A DNA stretch of 40,480 bases from Pseudomonadales bacterium (GCA_019090315.1 JAHRWD010000082.1:1-40480); one strand, 5' to 3'. Counted from the stretch's first letter, positions 24,433-33,808 are shown. The notes: generated by a model not told the origin, from the sequence alone. Numbers and translations are program-made.

Positions 24433-24872
24433 CACTGAAAAACCAGGACAAAACATCTCCGTCCATTCTTTTCTGGGTGATTTCTATAATTGCTTTGCTG
24501 TGGTATTTAATGGATATGTCTGCTTTTTTTATGCGTGTATTTATCTCGGAGAAGAGTCTTTTAGCGATGTCAGAAAATCAGAGGCAACAAATCCAGAATA
24601 CTCCGTTTTGGGTGAATTTCGTGTTCGCCTTCGAAGTATTTGGTGGAACACTCGGTTCTGTAGGGCTGTTACTTAGAAAGAAGTGGGCATTAGCCTTGTT
24701 TGTTATCTCCCTGCTTGGTGTGCTCGCTCAAACAACCTACCTATATTTCCTTTCCAACTCAATCGCTCTAATGGGGTGGATGGTGATAGTGATGCCGCTA
24801 TTCGCAATAGGCATCGGCTCTGGGCTAATTGTTCACGCACGATCATCAATTTCTAAAGGATGGCTGCGTTAA
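24429..24872 (+). CDS. Four-helix integral membrane protein, unknown function
   Basis: A 147-residue protein with four hydrophobic segments at about residues 12-34, 57-80, 84-108 and 112-135. It begins in the ATGA overlap with the YjbR/TfoX-like gene. The pattern of a sugar-transporter-like small membrane protein (WYLMDMSAFFMRV, FEVFGGTLGSVGLLLRKKWAL) recurs in many proteobacteria, but no function is known to me. Two hairpins follow about 100 bases later. Confidence 0.75.
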   Translation: MTLKNQDKTSPSILFWVISIIALLWYLMDMSAFFMRVFISEKSLLAMSENQRQQIQNTPFWVNFVFAFEVFGGTLGSVGLLLRKKWALALFVISLLGVLAQTTYLYFLSNSIALMGWMVIVMPLFAIGIGSGLIVHARSSISKGWLR

Positions 24873-24979
24873 CGATCGAGCCGTTAAAAAATGCCAGTGT
24901 GCGCTGTAACGCCTTCATTAAAGCGAACTCTATTAATTACGACTATTCCGTCGGGAACTGCAGCTGGATATAGAAAGAG

Positions 24980-25048
24980 GCTGCGTCTATCCGTTGATCT
25001 CGGATAGATGCAGCGCATCAGGTAGCTCTTAAGAGCCTGCCTTTTTTA
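24980..25048. terminator. Paired hairpins between convergent genes
   Basis: A 14-base-pair stem (GCTGCGTCTATCCG with CGGATAGATGCAGC, one G·T pair) occupies 24980-25014. A second stem around GCTCTTAAGAGC (25025-25036) is flanked by AGG and CCT and followed by TTTTTT (25042-25047), which would terminate the rightward transcript. They separate the membrane-protein gene from the convergent SRPBCC gene. Confidence 0.65.
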
Positions 25049-25050
25049 CA

Positions 25051-25551
25051 TCACCCTTTTCCTTGCAGCTCCAAAAAAATCTCATCAAGAATGGTATATC
25101 CAGCGCCCCAGCCATGATCCATGTTGGCCATCGCTTCGGCAAAACAAGCGATCTCGGCGTCGGTAGCATCTAAGGGAACCTGAGTCAGGCAGACATTTGT
25201 TTTATCGCCATCTCCCTCAAACAGCACCGTTGTTAGCAGTGTACGAGGCCAATTAGGCATCATCGGACTGGAAGCTATATTCCAGTTCGCATCGGTAGAA
25301 CAGTGATGCCAAACCAGTTTCCTGGATGGGGTTACTTCCTGAAAAACCATCTTGCTAAAATCAGAATTACCTCCCATTTTCATCTCATTAAGCCATGATC
25401 CACCCGGCTTTAGGTCAAATTGGTGAATGATGGTTTCTATATTAGGGCCATACCAGCGATTCAAAATTTCAGGGTCGGTCCAGGCGCGCCAAACCAATTC
25501 AAGTGGTGCATCAAATATGCGTTCTAGTTTGTATTTTGGTAGTTCACTCAT
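25051..25551 (-). CDS. SRPBCC / AHSA1-like protein (third module)
   Basis: A 166-residue START-like protein: LERIFDAPLELVWRAWTDPEILNRWYGP in pattern, DLKPGGSWLNEM, SRKLVWHH and the closing MDHGWGAGYTILDEIFLEL. It overlaps the upstream ArsR gene by eight bases, so they are coupled. As in the other modules it is probably the ligand-handling partner of the regulator. Confidence 0.9.
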   Translation of the reverse strand: MSELPKYKLERIFDAPLELVWRAWTDPEILNRWYGPNIETIIHQFDLKPGGSWLNEMKMGGNSDFSKMVFQEVTPSRKLVWHHCSTDANWNIASSPMMPNWPRTLLTTVLFEGDGDKTNVCLTQVPLDATDAEIACFAEAMANMDHGWGAGYTILDEIFLELQGKG

Positions 25552-25921
25552 GCTCTGATTCCTTATGGTTAGTGAGTTTCATATCACGGAGGAGATCATC
25601 TAGCTGGTCAAAGCTTGTCCCCCAAAATGCTTTGAATTGATTGAGCCACTCCACTGCGGCCGCCATTTCATGGACTTTTAGTCGAGCTAAACGCCGCTGT
25701 TCATCCACTTCTCGCTCGATAAGCCCCGCTCGCTCCAGCACCTTCAGATGCTTTGATACCGCCGGCTGACTCATTTTGAACGGTGCGGCAATCTGATTGA
25801 CCGAAGCCTCGCCGTCCACCAGTCGCGAAAGAATGGCCCGTCGTGTCGGGTCAGCTAAAGCGGCAAAGATCGCGTCTAGGTTTGGTGGAGCACCTGCATA
25901 ACTAATCTGTTCCATAACCAT
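25544..25921 (-). CDS. ArsR-family winged-helix regulator (third module)
   Basis: A 125-residue regulator: DAIFAALADPTRRAILSRL, FKMSQPAVSKHLKVLERAGLIEREVDEQRR in pattern, and WLNQFKAFWGTSFDQLDDLL. The open frame extends to 26128, but the family begins near LDAIFAALAD, so I choose ATG 25921 (or ATG 25915, six bases further in). Neither has a Shine-Dalgarno sequence. TATAAC lies only three bases before ATG 25921 and nine before ATG 25915, and TTGACT is 14 bases further up, so the transcript may be leaderless. CCATATAGT on the + strand at 25918-25926 matches the operator motif of the second module. Confidence 0.88.
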   Translation of the reverse strand: MVMEQISYAGAPPNLDAIFAALADPTRRAILSRLVDGEASVNQIAAPFKMSQPAVSKHLKVLERAGLIEREVDEQRRLARLKVHEMAAAVEWLNQFKAFWGTSFDQLDDLLRDMKLTNHKESEHE

Positions 25922-26204
25922 ATAGTTATATACAAATCCAGCAGAGTCAACTGTTTTTGTAGTGGCTTCACTGCCATAAGTTCCCGTTGATTGGTTAGCT
26001 CTGCGGAAGCGATCCGCTGGATAGGCTGAGATTTGGTCGATCGGCCAATACGAATGGGCGCGCCAACAAACTGCAATACAGCAGCCTATTGCGTCGCTCA
26101 CTAATAGAACAGATCGCTTTGACGGCATATCTCTCGAGAAGACTAACGTTTTTTACGCGATTACCAGCATCACCGTGTTGATGATCGACACGATAAATCT
26201 GGTG

Positions 26205-28157
26205 TTAGTCACCGATAATCATATCGTAAAAACCATATTCTCTACCTAGCTTCACCGAGCCTGCAATGGATAGATGCCCTTTATCACGATACATCCAGGT
26301 AGAACCAAAATGGCTTCGACATTTGGCTTGATCGCAAATCATCTCATCAAGACGAATAACGCGGGTTGTGCCTTTAAACTGTTCGAGGAACCGATACTCA
26401 CCGGTACGATCTTCAGACATCTGGGACAACTCAAAATCACAACGATCCAACCTCTCTCCCATCCACTCTGCCTTCCCTAAACATCTACCCAAATCCTCTC
26501 CATTAGCGGGTGGTGAAGAGAAAACAACCGGGACAACTCCCATAGATTTCAACTCTTCTAACGTGTTTTGAAATTCCCGGGTCACTGTGTTGACATTGGC
26601 ACGTTCTATATCGCCATTTCGAAATAGAAGCTCATTGTTAGCGGTTAGGTAATTGTTGAAGTGAGACGCAAGCACAACATACTTAATTGTGTTGCTAGCC
26701 TGAATCAATTTCCGTACTTCGTTGGTATATTCCAAGCACCCCCTAGCCCACTCTGCCGGATAGCTTTTTGTTACCGGAGCGATGTCAAAAAATGGCCCGC
26801 AAACACTTTTTGTCAGTTGAATAATTTTTACGTTCGGATTCGACGAAAGAACACCCGGCACCAGATGCATCGCGTATGAATCACCCCAGATGAGCACTTC
26901 GGGCTGATCACCGGTTTTGCAATCGGGTGATAATGAGGGGAGTTCATCGCAGCGATTGCTTAGCCCGTGATTGATCTTGAACTGCATTTCTATGGCTTCT
27001 TGTGTCATTCCATTTTTATCTGAAACACGATTAAATCCACCAGTCAGATGCCCTGCAACGCCTATAGATAAGAATATTATCGAACCAGACAAGCCAAATA
27101 TAAAAATGGCCTTTCTATTAAACAGATCCTTTTTCCTAAATGGTTTTTCAACATATTTGCAGCTTAAATATGCAAGAACAAAGGTAATCAGCGACAAACC
27201 CATGATGAGTAGTTCACTGGGTTCGTGAATACTCCGGTGATGAGCAAATGCAAATAGCGGCTGATGCCAGAGGTACGCGCTATAACTTATCAGACCAATT
27301 TCAACGGGGATCTTCATTCCTAGCACTCGGCCAACCCATGTATTTTGCGATGCAAAAACAATAATCAGGCCTGTACCGATAGTGGGGACCAGCGCGTATA
27401 CACTCGGAAACGGTACGGTTTCATCAAATAGAAAGACTGAGTAGCCAATGAGAATTAGCCCCACAACCCCCAATATCTCATCAATAGACTGATGAGATAA
27501 CAGGGCTCGAACCGTTTGTTTCTTATAGATAAAATAAAAAGCGATGCACGCCCCTATCCCTAGTTCCCAAGCTCTGGTGGTGAGTAGAAAGAAGTTTGCG
27601 GTTGGATCGTTGTATGCACTCCACTGCGCCGCAATCAAACTGCACACCACCAGAAGCACAAATGAGGTAATCATCCAGCTCTTGGGAAACCGCCACATCA
27701 ACATCAAAAACAGCGGAAATAGCACATAATATTGCTCTTCGACCGCCAGGCTCCAGGTATGCAGCAGTGGTTTCAGTTCATTCTCTGCTCCCCAGTATCC
27801 GGTCTCTTGCCAGAAAAGAATATTTGAAGAAAATGTCACCACCGCAATGAGACTTTGAGAAAAGTCCTTGAGGTCTGAAGGAAGCAACCAAAACCAGGCA
27901 AAGGGTAAACACGCAAACATCACCAGAAACAGTGCGGGAAGAATTCGCCGCGCTCTACGCTCATAGAAATTCGCTAATGAAAAAGACCCCTTCTCTTTTT
28001 CAGCGAGGATTATCGTTGTTATGAGGTAACCGCTGATGACAAAAAAAACATCAACCCCAACGAAGCCGCCACTAAACCACTCGAAACCGGCATGAAATAA
28101 AATAACAGGGATTACTGCGATCGCCCGTAGGCCATCTATTTCTGCACGATATTTCAT
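26205..28157 (-). CDS. Acyltransferase-3 / SGNH membrane O-acyltransferase
   Basis: A 650-residue protein. Residues 1 to about 375 form the acyltransferase-3 membrane domain, with the opening YRAEIDGLRAIAVIPVILFHAGF pattern, DVFFVISGYLITTII, the FYERRARRILPALF motif and LHTWSLAVEEQYYVLFPLFL. Residues about 415-650 form an SGNH hydrolase domain with IWGDSYAMHL (catalytic Ser in GDS) and DKGHLSIAGS (Asp and His). Such fusions O-acetylate surface polysaccharide: the membrane part brings acetyl groups across and the periplasmic SGNH part transfers them. No polysaccharide genes lie nearby, so the acceptor is unknown. Confidence 0.95.
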   Translation of the reverse strand: MKYRAEIDGLRAIAVIPVILFHAGFEWFSGGFVGVDVFFVISGYLITTIILAEKEKGSFSLANFYERRARRILPALFLVMFACLPFAWFWLLPSDLKDFSQSLIAVVTFSSNILFWQETGYWGAENELKPLLHTWSLAVEEQYYVLFPLFLMLMWRFPKSWMITSFVLLVVCSLIAAQWSAYNDPTANFFLLTTRAWELGIGACIAFYFIYKKQTVRALLSHQSIDEILGVVGLILIGYSVFLFDETVPFPSVYALVPTIGTGLIIVFASQNTWVGRVLGMKIPVEIGLISYSAYLWHQPLFAFAHHRSIHEPSELLIMGLSLITFVLAYLSCKYVEKPFRKKDLFNRKAIFIFGLSGSIIFLSIGVAGHLTGGFNRVSDKNGMTQEAIEMQFKINHGLSNRCDELPSLSPDCKTGDQPEVLIWGDSYAMHLVPGVLSSNPNVKIIQLTKSVCGPFFDIAPVTKSYPAEWARGCLEYTNEVRKLIQASNTIKYVVLASHFNNYLTANNELLFRNGDIERANVNTVTREFQNTLEELKSMGVVPVVFSSPPANGEDLGRCLGKAEWMGERLDRCDFELSQMSEDRTGEYRFLEQFKGTTRVIRLDEMICDQAKCRSHFGSTWMYRDKGHLSIAGSVKLGREYGFYDMIIGD

Positions 28158-28223
28158 CTGGACTCTAATCTATTTTTTTTAAACAGCATTTGACTAATAC
28201 TGAATTACAACTCGTGTTAAGTT

Positions 28224-28604
28224 CTACCGACTCAACAGTTCAATCATATAACCATCGGGATCTTTAACGAACGCCAGCACGGTGGTGCCATGGGCCATGG
28301 GGCCAGGCTCTCGAACTATGGAGCCGCCTGCTTCTCGGATACGGTTACAGGCTTTATATACGTCATCTACACCGATGGCGATATGGCCGTAGGCATTGCC
28401 GAGTTCGTATTCGTTGGTATCCCAGTTGTGGGTGAGTTCCAGCACGGTGTTATTTTCTTCTTCGCCGTAACCAACAAAGGCTAGTGTGAAGCGGCCGTCC
28501 GGAAAATCCATTTTCCGGTACAGGTTCATATTGAGTACGTCCTGGTAAAAGCTGAGTGAACGATCGAGGTCGGTCACTCTCAGCATGGTATGAAGTAGTC
28601 GCAT
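28224..28604 (-). CDS. gloA: Lactoylglutathione lyase (glyoxalase I)
   Basis: A 126-residue enzyme that isomerises the methylglyoxal-glutathione hemithioacetal to lactoylglutathione. The metal ligands of the bacterial Ni-type enzyme are all present at the same numbers: His5, Glu56, His74 and Glu122. Family segments include LHTMLRVTDLDRSLSFY, TVLELTHNWD, YGHIAIGVDD and DPDGYMIELL. It lies downstream of argG in the order motY-argG-gloA, as in Pseudomonas. The identification is secure. Confidence 0.96.
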   Translation of the reverse strand: MRLLHTMLRVTDLDRSLSFYQDVLNMNLYRKMDFPDGRFTLAFVGYGEEENNTVLELTHNWDTNEYELGNAYGHIAIGVDDVYKACNRIREAGGSIVREPGPMAHGTTVLAFVKDPDGYMIELLSR

Positions 28605-28717
28605 TTTAGTTTCCCTGTTTTTATTATTTTAGCGGGCTAGCAAAGAAGAAACCTTTGCAGGAGCGCTGGAATCAGGCTACTGCAAAGGCATCATTTCTAT
28701 TTTTTGTTTCTGAAAAC

Positions 28718-29938
28718 CTATTTGAACGACCTGCCCTTTGAAGCAGCAATTCGCATTCGTAATGCGTTGAGTTTAATAAACCCTGCCGCATCAGCCTGGT
28801 TGTATGCGCCCGCATCGTCTTCAAATGTAGCCATCGATTCATCGAACAGGCTATCCGCTTCTGACTGACGGCCTACAACAATAACGTTACCCTTGTAGAG
28901 TTTTAACCGAACGGTTCCGTTAACGTGCCTTTGGGTTTCGTCGATCATCGCTTGCATTGCGGTGCGTTCGGGTGACCACCAGTAGCCGTTGTAGATTAAC
29001 GATGCGTAGCGGGGCATCAGGTCATCTTTGAGGTGAGCCACTTCACGATCAAGCGTGATGGATTCGATAGCCCGGTGAGCCTTAAGCATTATGGTTCCGC
29101 CAGGGGTTTCATAACAGCCGCGGGCTTTCATACCGACGTAGCGGTTTTCAACGATATCGGTTCGGCCAATACCATTATCACCGCCCACTTTGTTGAGATG
29201 CTTAAGCAACACAGCAGGGGTCATCGGTTTGCCATCAATCGCAACCGGGTCGCCGTTGGCAAAAGTGATATCCATATAGGTTGCTTGATCAGGTGCATCT
29301 TCCGGCGAAACAGACCAGAGCCACATGGACTCCTCTGGCTCTGCCCATGGATCTTCGAGAATATCCCCTTCATAGGAAATATGGAGCAGGTTGGCATCCA
29401 TTGAGTAGGGGGATTTTTTACCGCGTTTTTTCTCGACCGGGATATCTCGCTCGGCACAGTAAGCGAGCAACGTATCTCTTGAGGTGAGATCCCATTCGCG
29501 CCAGGGTGCAATCACCTGGATACCCGGTTTCAGCGCGTAGGCCCCCAGTTCGAATCGAACCTGATCATTACCTTTTCCGGTTGCACCGTGGGAGATCGCA
29601 TCTGCATTGGTTTGTTCGGCAATCTCAACCAGTCGCTTGGCGATTAACGGCCTGGCAATGGAGGTTCCAAGCAGGTATTCACCTTCATAGATGGTGTTGG
29701 CGCGGAACATCGGGAATACAAAATCCGCTACATATTCTTCACAGAGGTCTTCGATATAGATCTCTTTGATGCCCATCGCTTCTGCTTTGGCGCGGGCCGG
29801 TTCTACCTCTTCCCCCTGGCCGATATCTGCGGTGAAGGTAACTACTTCACAATCGTAGGTATCCTGTAACCATCTGACGATTACGGAGGTATCCAGCCCA
29901 CCTGAATAAGCGAGCACGACTTTGTTGATATCTGACAT
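28718..29938 (-). CDS. argG: Argininosuccinate synthase
   Basis: A 406-residue cytosolic enzyme that joins citrulline and aspartate with ATP in arginine biosynthesis. Clear marks are the ATP-binding [12 protein letters not shown] near the N-terminus, [24 protein letters not shown] and [24 protein letters not shown] in pattern. Length and sequence agree with the bacterial type 1 enzyme. No convincing ArgR box was found in the 226 bases upstream. Confidence 0.97.
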   Translation of the reverse strand: MSDINKVVLAYSGGLDTSVIVRWLQDTYDCEVVTFTADIGQGEEVEPARAKAEAMGIKEIYIEDLCEEYVADFVFPMFRANTIYEGEYLLGTSIARPLIAKRLVEIAEQTNADAISHGATGKGNDQVRFELGAYALKPGIQVIAPWREWDLTSRDTLLAYCAERDIPVEKKRGKKSPYSMDANLLHISYEGDILEDPWAEPEESMWLWSVSPEDAPDQATYMDITFANGDPVAIDGKPMTPAVLLKHLNKVGGDNGIGRTDIVENRYVGMKARGCYETPGGTIMLKAHRAIESITLDREVAHLKDDLMPRYASLIYNGYWWSPERTAMQAMIDETQRHVNGTVRLKLYKGNVIVVGRQSEADSLFDESMATFEDDAGAYNQADAAGFIKLNALRMRIAASKGRSFK

Positions 29939-30074
29939 GGAGGTATCCCCTTCCCTAAAACTTGAACGAATAACGGAACTAAAACAAAGGGGGCATTTTA
30001 TAGAATTGGCCGACAGATATCAGCCTTTGTAGGGGTATATGAAGATCTTTTAACTAGTGGAAGGGATCTGGTGT

Positions 30075-30097
30075 GCCTGAACAAGTTTTGTTCAGGC
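30075..30097. terminator. 10-base-pair hairpin between motY and argG
   Basis: GCCTGAACAA (30075-30084) and TTGTTCAGGC (30088-30097) are perfect inverted copies with a three-base loop. It could slow transcription leaving motY or bind a regulator of argG. There is no T tract, so it is not a classical terminator. Confidence 0.35.
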
Positions 30098-30164
30098 CGG
30101 GATATTCGTGTAGACGTGAAAACTGGCCGTATGCTGGCAGAAAGCCGATGGGGGTCTTGATGGA

Positions 30165-31130
30165 TTAAACATCTCCGCTGAGATCTTCCTGGGGCTCCTC
30201 ATCCAACTCCGTGAGATCGTCCACCTCTTCTTCCTCCGCCAGATCTTCAATCGACACTCGATCTAGTCGAATGGTAACCCGACGGTTTTTGGCACGGTTT
30301 ACATCGCTATTATTTTTGGCCAATGGGTACAATTGACCGTGGTATCGGGTAATCACCAAATCATCTGAAATACCCGCATCGACCAGGTAATCCAATACGG
30401 TTTCTGAACGTTTTTTGGATAACTCGATATTGCTGATCTTACGGCCGACACTATCGGTATAGCCATCGATATAGACTTCATTTACCGAAACATCACCTTT
30501 CATATAGACGGCGATCAAGTCCAGCAGCACCCGGGCATCTTCGTTAAGGTTGTATTTACCCGTGTCAAAATGAACTTTTGAGCGTGATATTTGTTCGAAA
30601 TTTGCCGGCAATAGGCCCACAAGGCAACGCCGATAATCCTGAAATGCCCTCTTAAAGTTAACCGGTAACAGGCCAACCTGAATATTGTCGGCATCGGAAT
30701 AGTTCGAAGAGCGGCTAAAAATAGGTGCATAACCCAGAGCAAGCTCAGAGAGCAACTGATCTGACATTTTTTCATCCAGCACTACCGGATATCCACGATA
30801 ACCAGTTTTGTTGACGGTTACGGAACCAAAATGGCGTTGCTGCTCTCCGCGTTTCCACGCTGGTGCTTCCAGTCGGATATTGGCCTCCCCTCCCTCCATA
30901 AGGTTTTTTTCGGGATCAAGATAAAACCGGGGGCTTTCCCCTGCTCTGGTATCGAATACCGCCTGACCGTAGCGTGGTATGGGTTGAACCAGCCGACACT
31001 CAAATATCGAGCTTGATACTTCCCATACGGCATCGTCGACCCGTGGCTGCCAGCTTGATGCATGTGCAAAAGCAGTCACAACACTCAAAAGCATGGTGAG
31101 TAAAAAGGGTTTCAACATCGGTATTTTCAT
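30165..31130 (-). CDS. motY: MotY-like flagellar T-ring protein (OmpA family)
   Basis: A 321-residue protein with a signal peptide (cleavage likely after HAS, about residue 25). The N-terminal domain (about 30-180) has the MotY-type pattern WQPRVDDAVWEVSSSIFECRL with RYGQAVFDTRAG. The C-terminal domain (about 190-300) is OmpA-like: VHFDTGKYNLNEDAR, VYIDGYTDSVG and NRAKNRRVTIRL, which bind peptidoglycan. MotY forms the T-ring that helps anchor Na+- or H+-driven stators in Vibrio and Pseudomonas. An acidic tail of about 20 residues follows. Location next to argG and rnt supports the assignment. No other flagellar gene is in the window. Confidence 0.9.
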   Translation of the reverse strand: MKIPMLKPFLLTMLLSVVTAFAHASSWQPRVDDAVWEVSSSIFECRLVQPIPRYGQAVFDTRAGESPRFYLDPEKNLMEGGEANIRLEAPAWKRGEQQRHFGSVTVNKTGYRGYPVVLDEKMSDQLLSELALGYAPIFSRSSNYSDADNIQVGLLPVNFKRAFQDYRRCLVGLLPANFEQISRSKVHFDTGKYNLNEDARVLLDLIAVYMKGDVSVNEVYIDGYTDSVGRKISNIELSKKRSETVLDYLVDAGISDDLVITRYHGQLYPLAKNNSDVNRAKNRRVTIRLDRVSIEDLAEEEEVDDLTELDEEPQEDLSGDV

Positions 31131-31355
31131 CGGGCTCCAGAGGAATCGAATCAGGTTAGCTTATTCACTAATTACTGAATCGGCTGCTGACCAAAAACCT
31201 TTAGACTTCTCTACCGCTTTGACCCCCATAGAAATGGATCTGGGTAGAGGTACTTTAGGAAAGGCTCGGATTCGGGTAGGATTCGGCATCCGATTTTTTA
31301 ATTAGCTTATCTATTTAACTTTTCAGTTAGCTTTTCAGTTAACTAAGGACACCTC

Positions 31356-31985
31356 TTGAGCAGCGATAATCCAATTCCCATCAACGACCGTTTCCGGGGG
31401 TTTTTACCCGTTGTAGTTGATGTTGAAACCGGTGGTTTTAATCACAAACGAGATGCCCTGCTTGAAGTGGGGGCGGTCATCATTGCCATGAACAGCAAGG
31501 GTGAGCTGTACCCGGACAAGACACTATTCTATCGAATCGAACCATTTCCCGGCGCTAACATTGAAGAGTCGGCACTGGAGTTCACCGGTATTGACCCCTT
31601 TCATCCCTTCAGGATGGCGGAGATCGAAGAGGATGCCCTGCCGGAGCTGTTTACGGAGATCCGCCAGGCCAAGAAATTCAATAACTGCAGCCGGGCTGTA
31701 TTGGTCGGCCACAATGCCGCATTTGATCACAACTTCCTTTTTGCTGCTGCTGATCGCTGCAATATCAAACGTAATCCATTTCACCCGTTTTCAATGTTCG
31801 ATACAGTATCCTTAGCGGCACTGGCCTACGGCCAAACCGTGTTAGCCAAATCCTGCATCGAAGCTGGAATTGAGTTTGATAACGACAAGGCCCACAGCGC
31901 CAAATATGACGCGGTTAAAACCGCCGAACTGTTTTGCGACATTATGAATCGCTGGAAGTATATGTCTGAGAACAGTTCTGGCTAG
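31356..31985 (+). CDS. rnt: Ribonuclease T
   Basis: A 209-residue DEDDh exonuclease that trims the 3' ends of tRNA and other stable RNA. Catalytic motifs: VDVETGGF (Exo I), GHNAAFDHNFL (Exo II) and HSAKYDAVKTAEL (Exo III, with the active-site His). The start is TTG 31356, with AAGGAC upstream; no ATG fits the family start. In Pseudomonas, rnt is followed by pyrC before motY; here pyrC is absent and rnt and motY are divergent. The 12-base unit CTTTTCAGTTAR is tandemly duplicated (31319-31342) right before the ribosome-binding site. Confidence 0.96.
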   Translation: MSSDNPIPINDRFRGFLPVVVDVETGGFNHKRDALLEVGAVIIAMNSKGELYPDKTLFYRIEPFPGANIEESALEFTGIDPFHPFRMAEIEEDALPELFTEIRQAKKFNNCSRAVLVGHNAAFDHNFLFAAADRCNIKRNPFHPFSMFDTVSLAALAYGQTVLAKSCIEAGIEFDNDKAHSAKYDAVKTAELFCDIMNRWKYMSENSSG

Positions 31986-32022
31986 AAATTCATGAGCTAG
32001 TTGCCATTAGAGAAAGGATGTA

Positions 32023-32277
32023 ATGGAATATCCCACGAGAAATGAAGTAGCAAAAGTTAAACCATTTTATCGGTTTTGTGCTGGTTTTCTCTTCTTTTTT
32101 TCTCTGCTCGAAGTATTGCTTGTTTGCTTTATTATGTTCATAGAGCCTTTTGAGCTAATGATGTTGTTCGGTGTTGTTATTGGATTAGTTCTAAGTCACA
32201 TCTCGGGGAGTGTCTTGTTCACAGGTTCCGCTCCCAAGTACCTTCTTTTTACACATGGTACTAAAAGTGATAACTAG
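32023..32277 (+). CDS. Small membrane protein, unknown function
   Basis: An 84-residue protein with two hydrophobic segments (about residues 18-40 and 43-66) and AAGGATG shortly before ATG. I do not recognise the family. It sits 37 bases after rnt and ends about 48 bases before the convergent gor gene; the short palindrome GCCCTAAAGGGC (32287-32298) in that gap could help end either transcript. It may be co-transcribed with rnt. Confidence 0.5.
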   Translation: MEYPTRNEVAKVKPFYRFCAGFLFFFSLLEVLLVCFIMFIEPFELMMLFGVVIGLVLSHISGSVLFTGSAPKYLLFTHGTKSDN

Positions 32278-32324
32278 CAAGTTTATCGCCCTAAAGGGCT
32301 GTACGCAGCGCGCCACAGTTTTCG

Positions 32325-33677
32325 CTAAACCGGTTCCCGCATCGTTACAAACTCTTCCGCAGCGGTTGGGTGAATACCAATCGTGCTATCCAGCACCTTC
32401 TTGGTAATTCCCATTTTCATGGCTGCGGCCAAACCCTGAATGATCTCCCCTGCTTCTGCGCCAACCATATGCATGCCGACTACTCGATCGCTCTTTTTAT
32501 CCACTAATATCTTCATCAGTGTTTTCTCATTACCACCGCTAAGCGTATGTTTCATATGGGTAAAGGTTGATCGGTAGACATCAATATCGCCGAACTCTTC
32601 CCGCGCTTGTTGCTCACTCAAACCGACGGTGCCGATATTAGGCTGACAGAATACTGCGGTTGGAATGTTGCTGTAATCGACGGTATCACTTGTGCCGGTA
32701 TAGATGTTTTTGGCCAATGTCGTACCCTGCTCCAACGCTACAGGTGTGAGCGCTGGCGTACCAATCACATCTCCAATCGCATAGATGGATGGCTCGCTGG
32801 TCTGAAACTGATCATCTGCCTGAATCGTGCCGTTGTCATTTAACGTGACATTGACCGAATCGAGACCCAAATTTTCAGTTAAAGGCCGACGGCCTGTTGC
32901 GTACAGAATGGTATCGACAACTAGCTGTTCGCCATTGTTGAGATGGGCCGTTAAGGTGCCATCGCTGTTTTTTTCGACCCGCTCGATATCGGCATTAAAA
33001 TGGAGGTTGATACCCTTCTTCTGTAACTCCTCTGCAACGAAGGATTGTACGTCAGTATCAAACCCCCGCAGGAAAAGTGGCCCACGATAGAGCTGATGGG
33101 TTTCTGCACCCAGGCCATTGAATATCCCCGCGAATTCAACTGCAATATAACCACCGCCAACCACCAACGCCCGCTTTGGGAAGGTATCGAGATAGAATAC
33201 TTCATTGGAGCTGATCACATGCTCACGGCCTGGAAATTCAGGGATAAAGGGCCAGCCACCGGTCGCGATCAGTATTCGCTCGGCACTATAGGTTTCACCG
33301 TTCACTTCGATTTTATGGGGGCCAAGGATCGTTGCGCGGCCATCAATCAATTTGGCGCCGGCGTTGCTGAGCAGGTTTCGGTAAATGCCCTGTAGCCGAT
33401 CAATCTCACGATTTTTATTGTCCCGCAATGTATTCCAGTCAAACTCAGGCGGCTGAACCTTCCAGCCATAACCTGCGGCATCGTGCATATCTTCTGCATA
33501 GTGCGATGCATACACGAATAGCTTCTTGGGTACGCAGCCAACGTTAACGCAGGTGCCGCCGGGGTATCGATCTTCGGCTACGGCTACCTTTGCCCCAAGG
33601 CTAGCGGCAATCCGGCTGGCCCGTACACCACCGGAACCGGCACCAATCACAAACAGGTCGAAATCATACTCACTCAT
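32325..33677 (-). CDS. gor: Glutathione reductase
   Basis: A 450-residue FAD/NADPH disulfide oxidoreductase that keeps glutathione reduced. FAD-binding GAGSGGVRASR is at the N-terminus; the redox pair is in GGTCVNVGCVPKK; a second nucleotide-binding site is VVGGGYIAVEFAG; and the dimer-interface His/Glu lie in HPTAAEEFVTMR at the C-terminus. The lack of a C-terminal extension and the GSR-type sequence separate it from mercuric and trypanothione reductases. It supports the glutathione-using enzymes in the window (GST, GloA, MAPEG). Confidence 0.97.
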   Translation of the reverse strand: MSEYDFDLFVIGAGSGGVRASRIAASLGAKVAVAEDRYPGGTCVNVGCVPKKLFVYASHYAEDMHDAAGYGWKVQPPEFDWNTLRDNKNREIDRLQGIYRNLLSNAGAKLIDGRATILGPHKIEVNGETYSAERILIATGGWPFIPEFPGREHVISSNEVFYLDTFPKRALVVGGGYIAVEFAGIFNGLGAETHQLYRGPLFLRGFDTDVQSFVAEELQKKGINLHFNADIERVEKNSDGTLTAHLNNGEQLVVDTILYATGRRPLTENLGLDSVNVTLNDNGTIQADDQFQTSEPSIYAIGDVIGTPALTPVALEQGTTLAKNIYTGTSDTVDYSNIPTAVFCQPNIGTVGLSEQQAREEFGDIDVYRSTFTHMKHTLSGGNEKTLMKILVDKKSDRVVGMHMVGAEAGEIIQGLAAAMKMGITKKVLDSTIGIHPTAAEEFVTMREPV

Positions 33678-33808
33678 AACAGTTCTCTTCTATTGGATAG
33701 CCAGCGGTGTCATATCGGTTTGACAGTCTCTAGCCGGTTTTGTACTTTAGATTCAGTTCTTGGTAGACAACAAACCCAACCATAATATTACAAATAAAGG
33801 TTCCAGCC

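Noticed and set aside
25922..26128. N-terminal extension of the third ArsR gene to 26128
   Set aside because: The added 69 residues look random, cover the likely promoter, and have no counterpart in the other two ArsR proteins.
1663..28157. An integrated element bounded by tRNA-Val
   Set aside because: No integrase gene and no second copy of the tRNA 3' end was found in the window, so tRNA-mediated integration is not supported.
28718..29938. Several open frames antisense to or out of frame with argG
   Set aside because: They lie wholly inside a well-conserved gene and have no family signal or start signals.
29939..30164. ArgR boxes upstream of argG
   Set aside because: Only weak partial resemblance (for example near 29964) was found; not enough to call a site.
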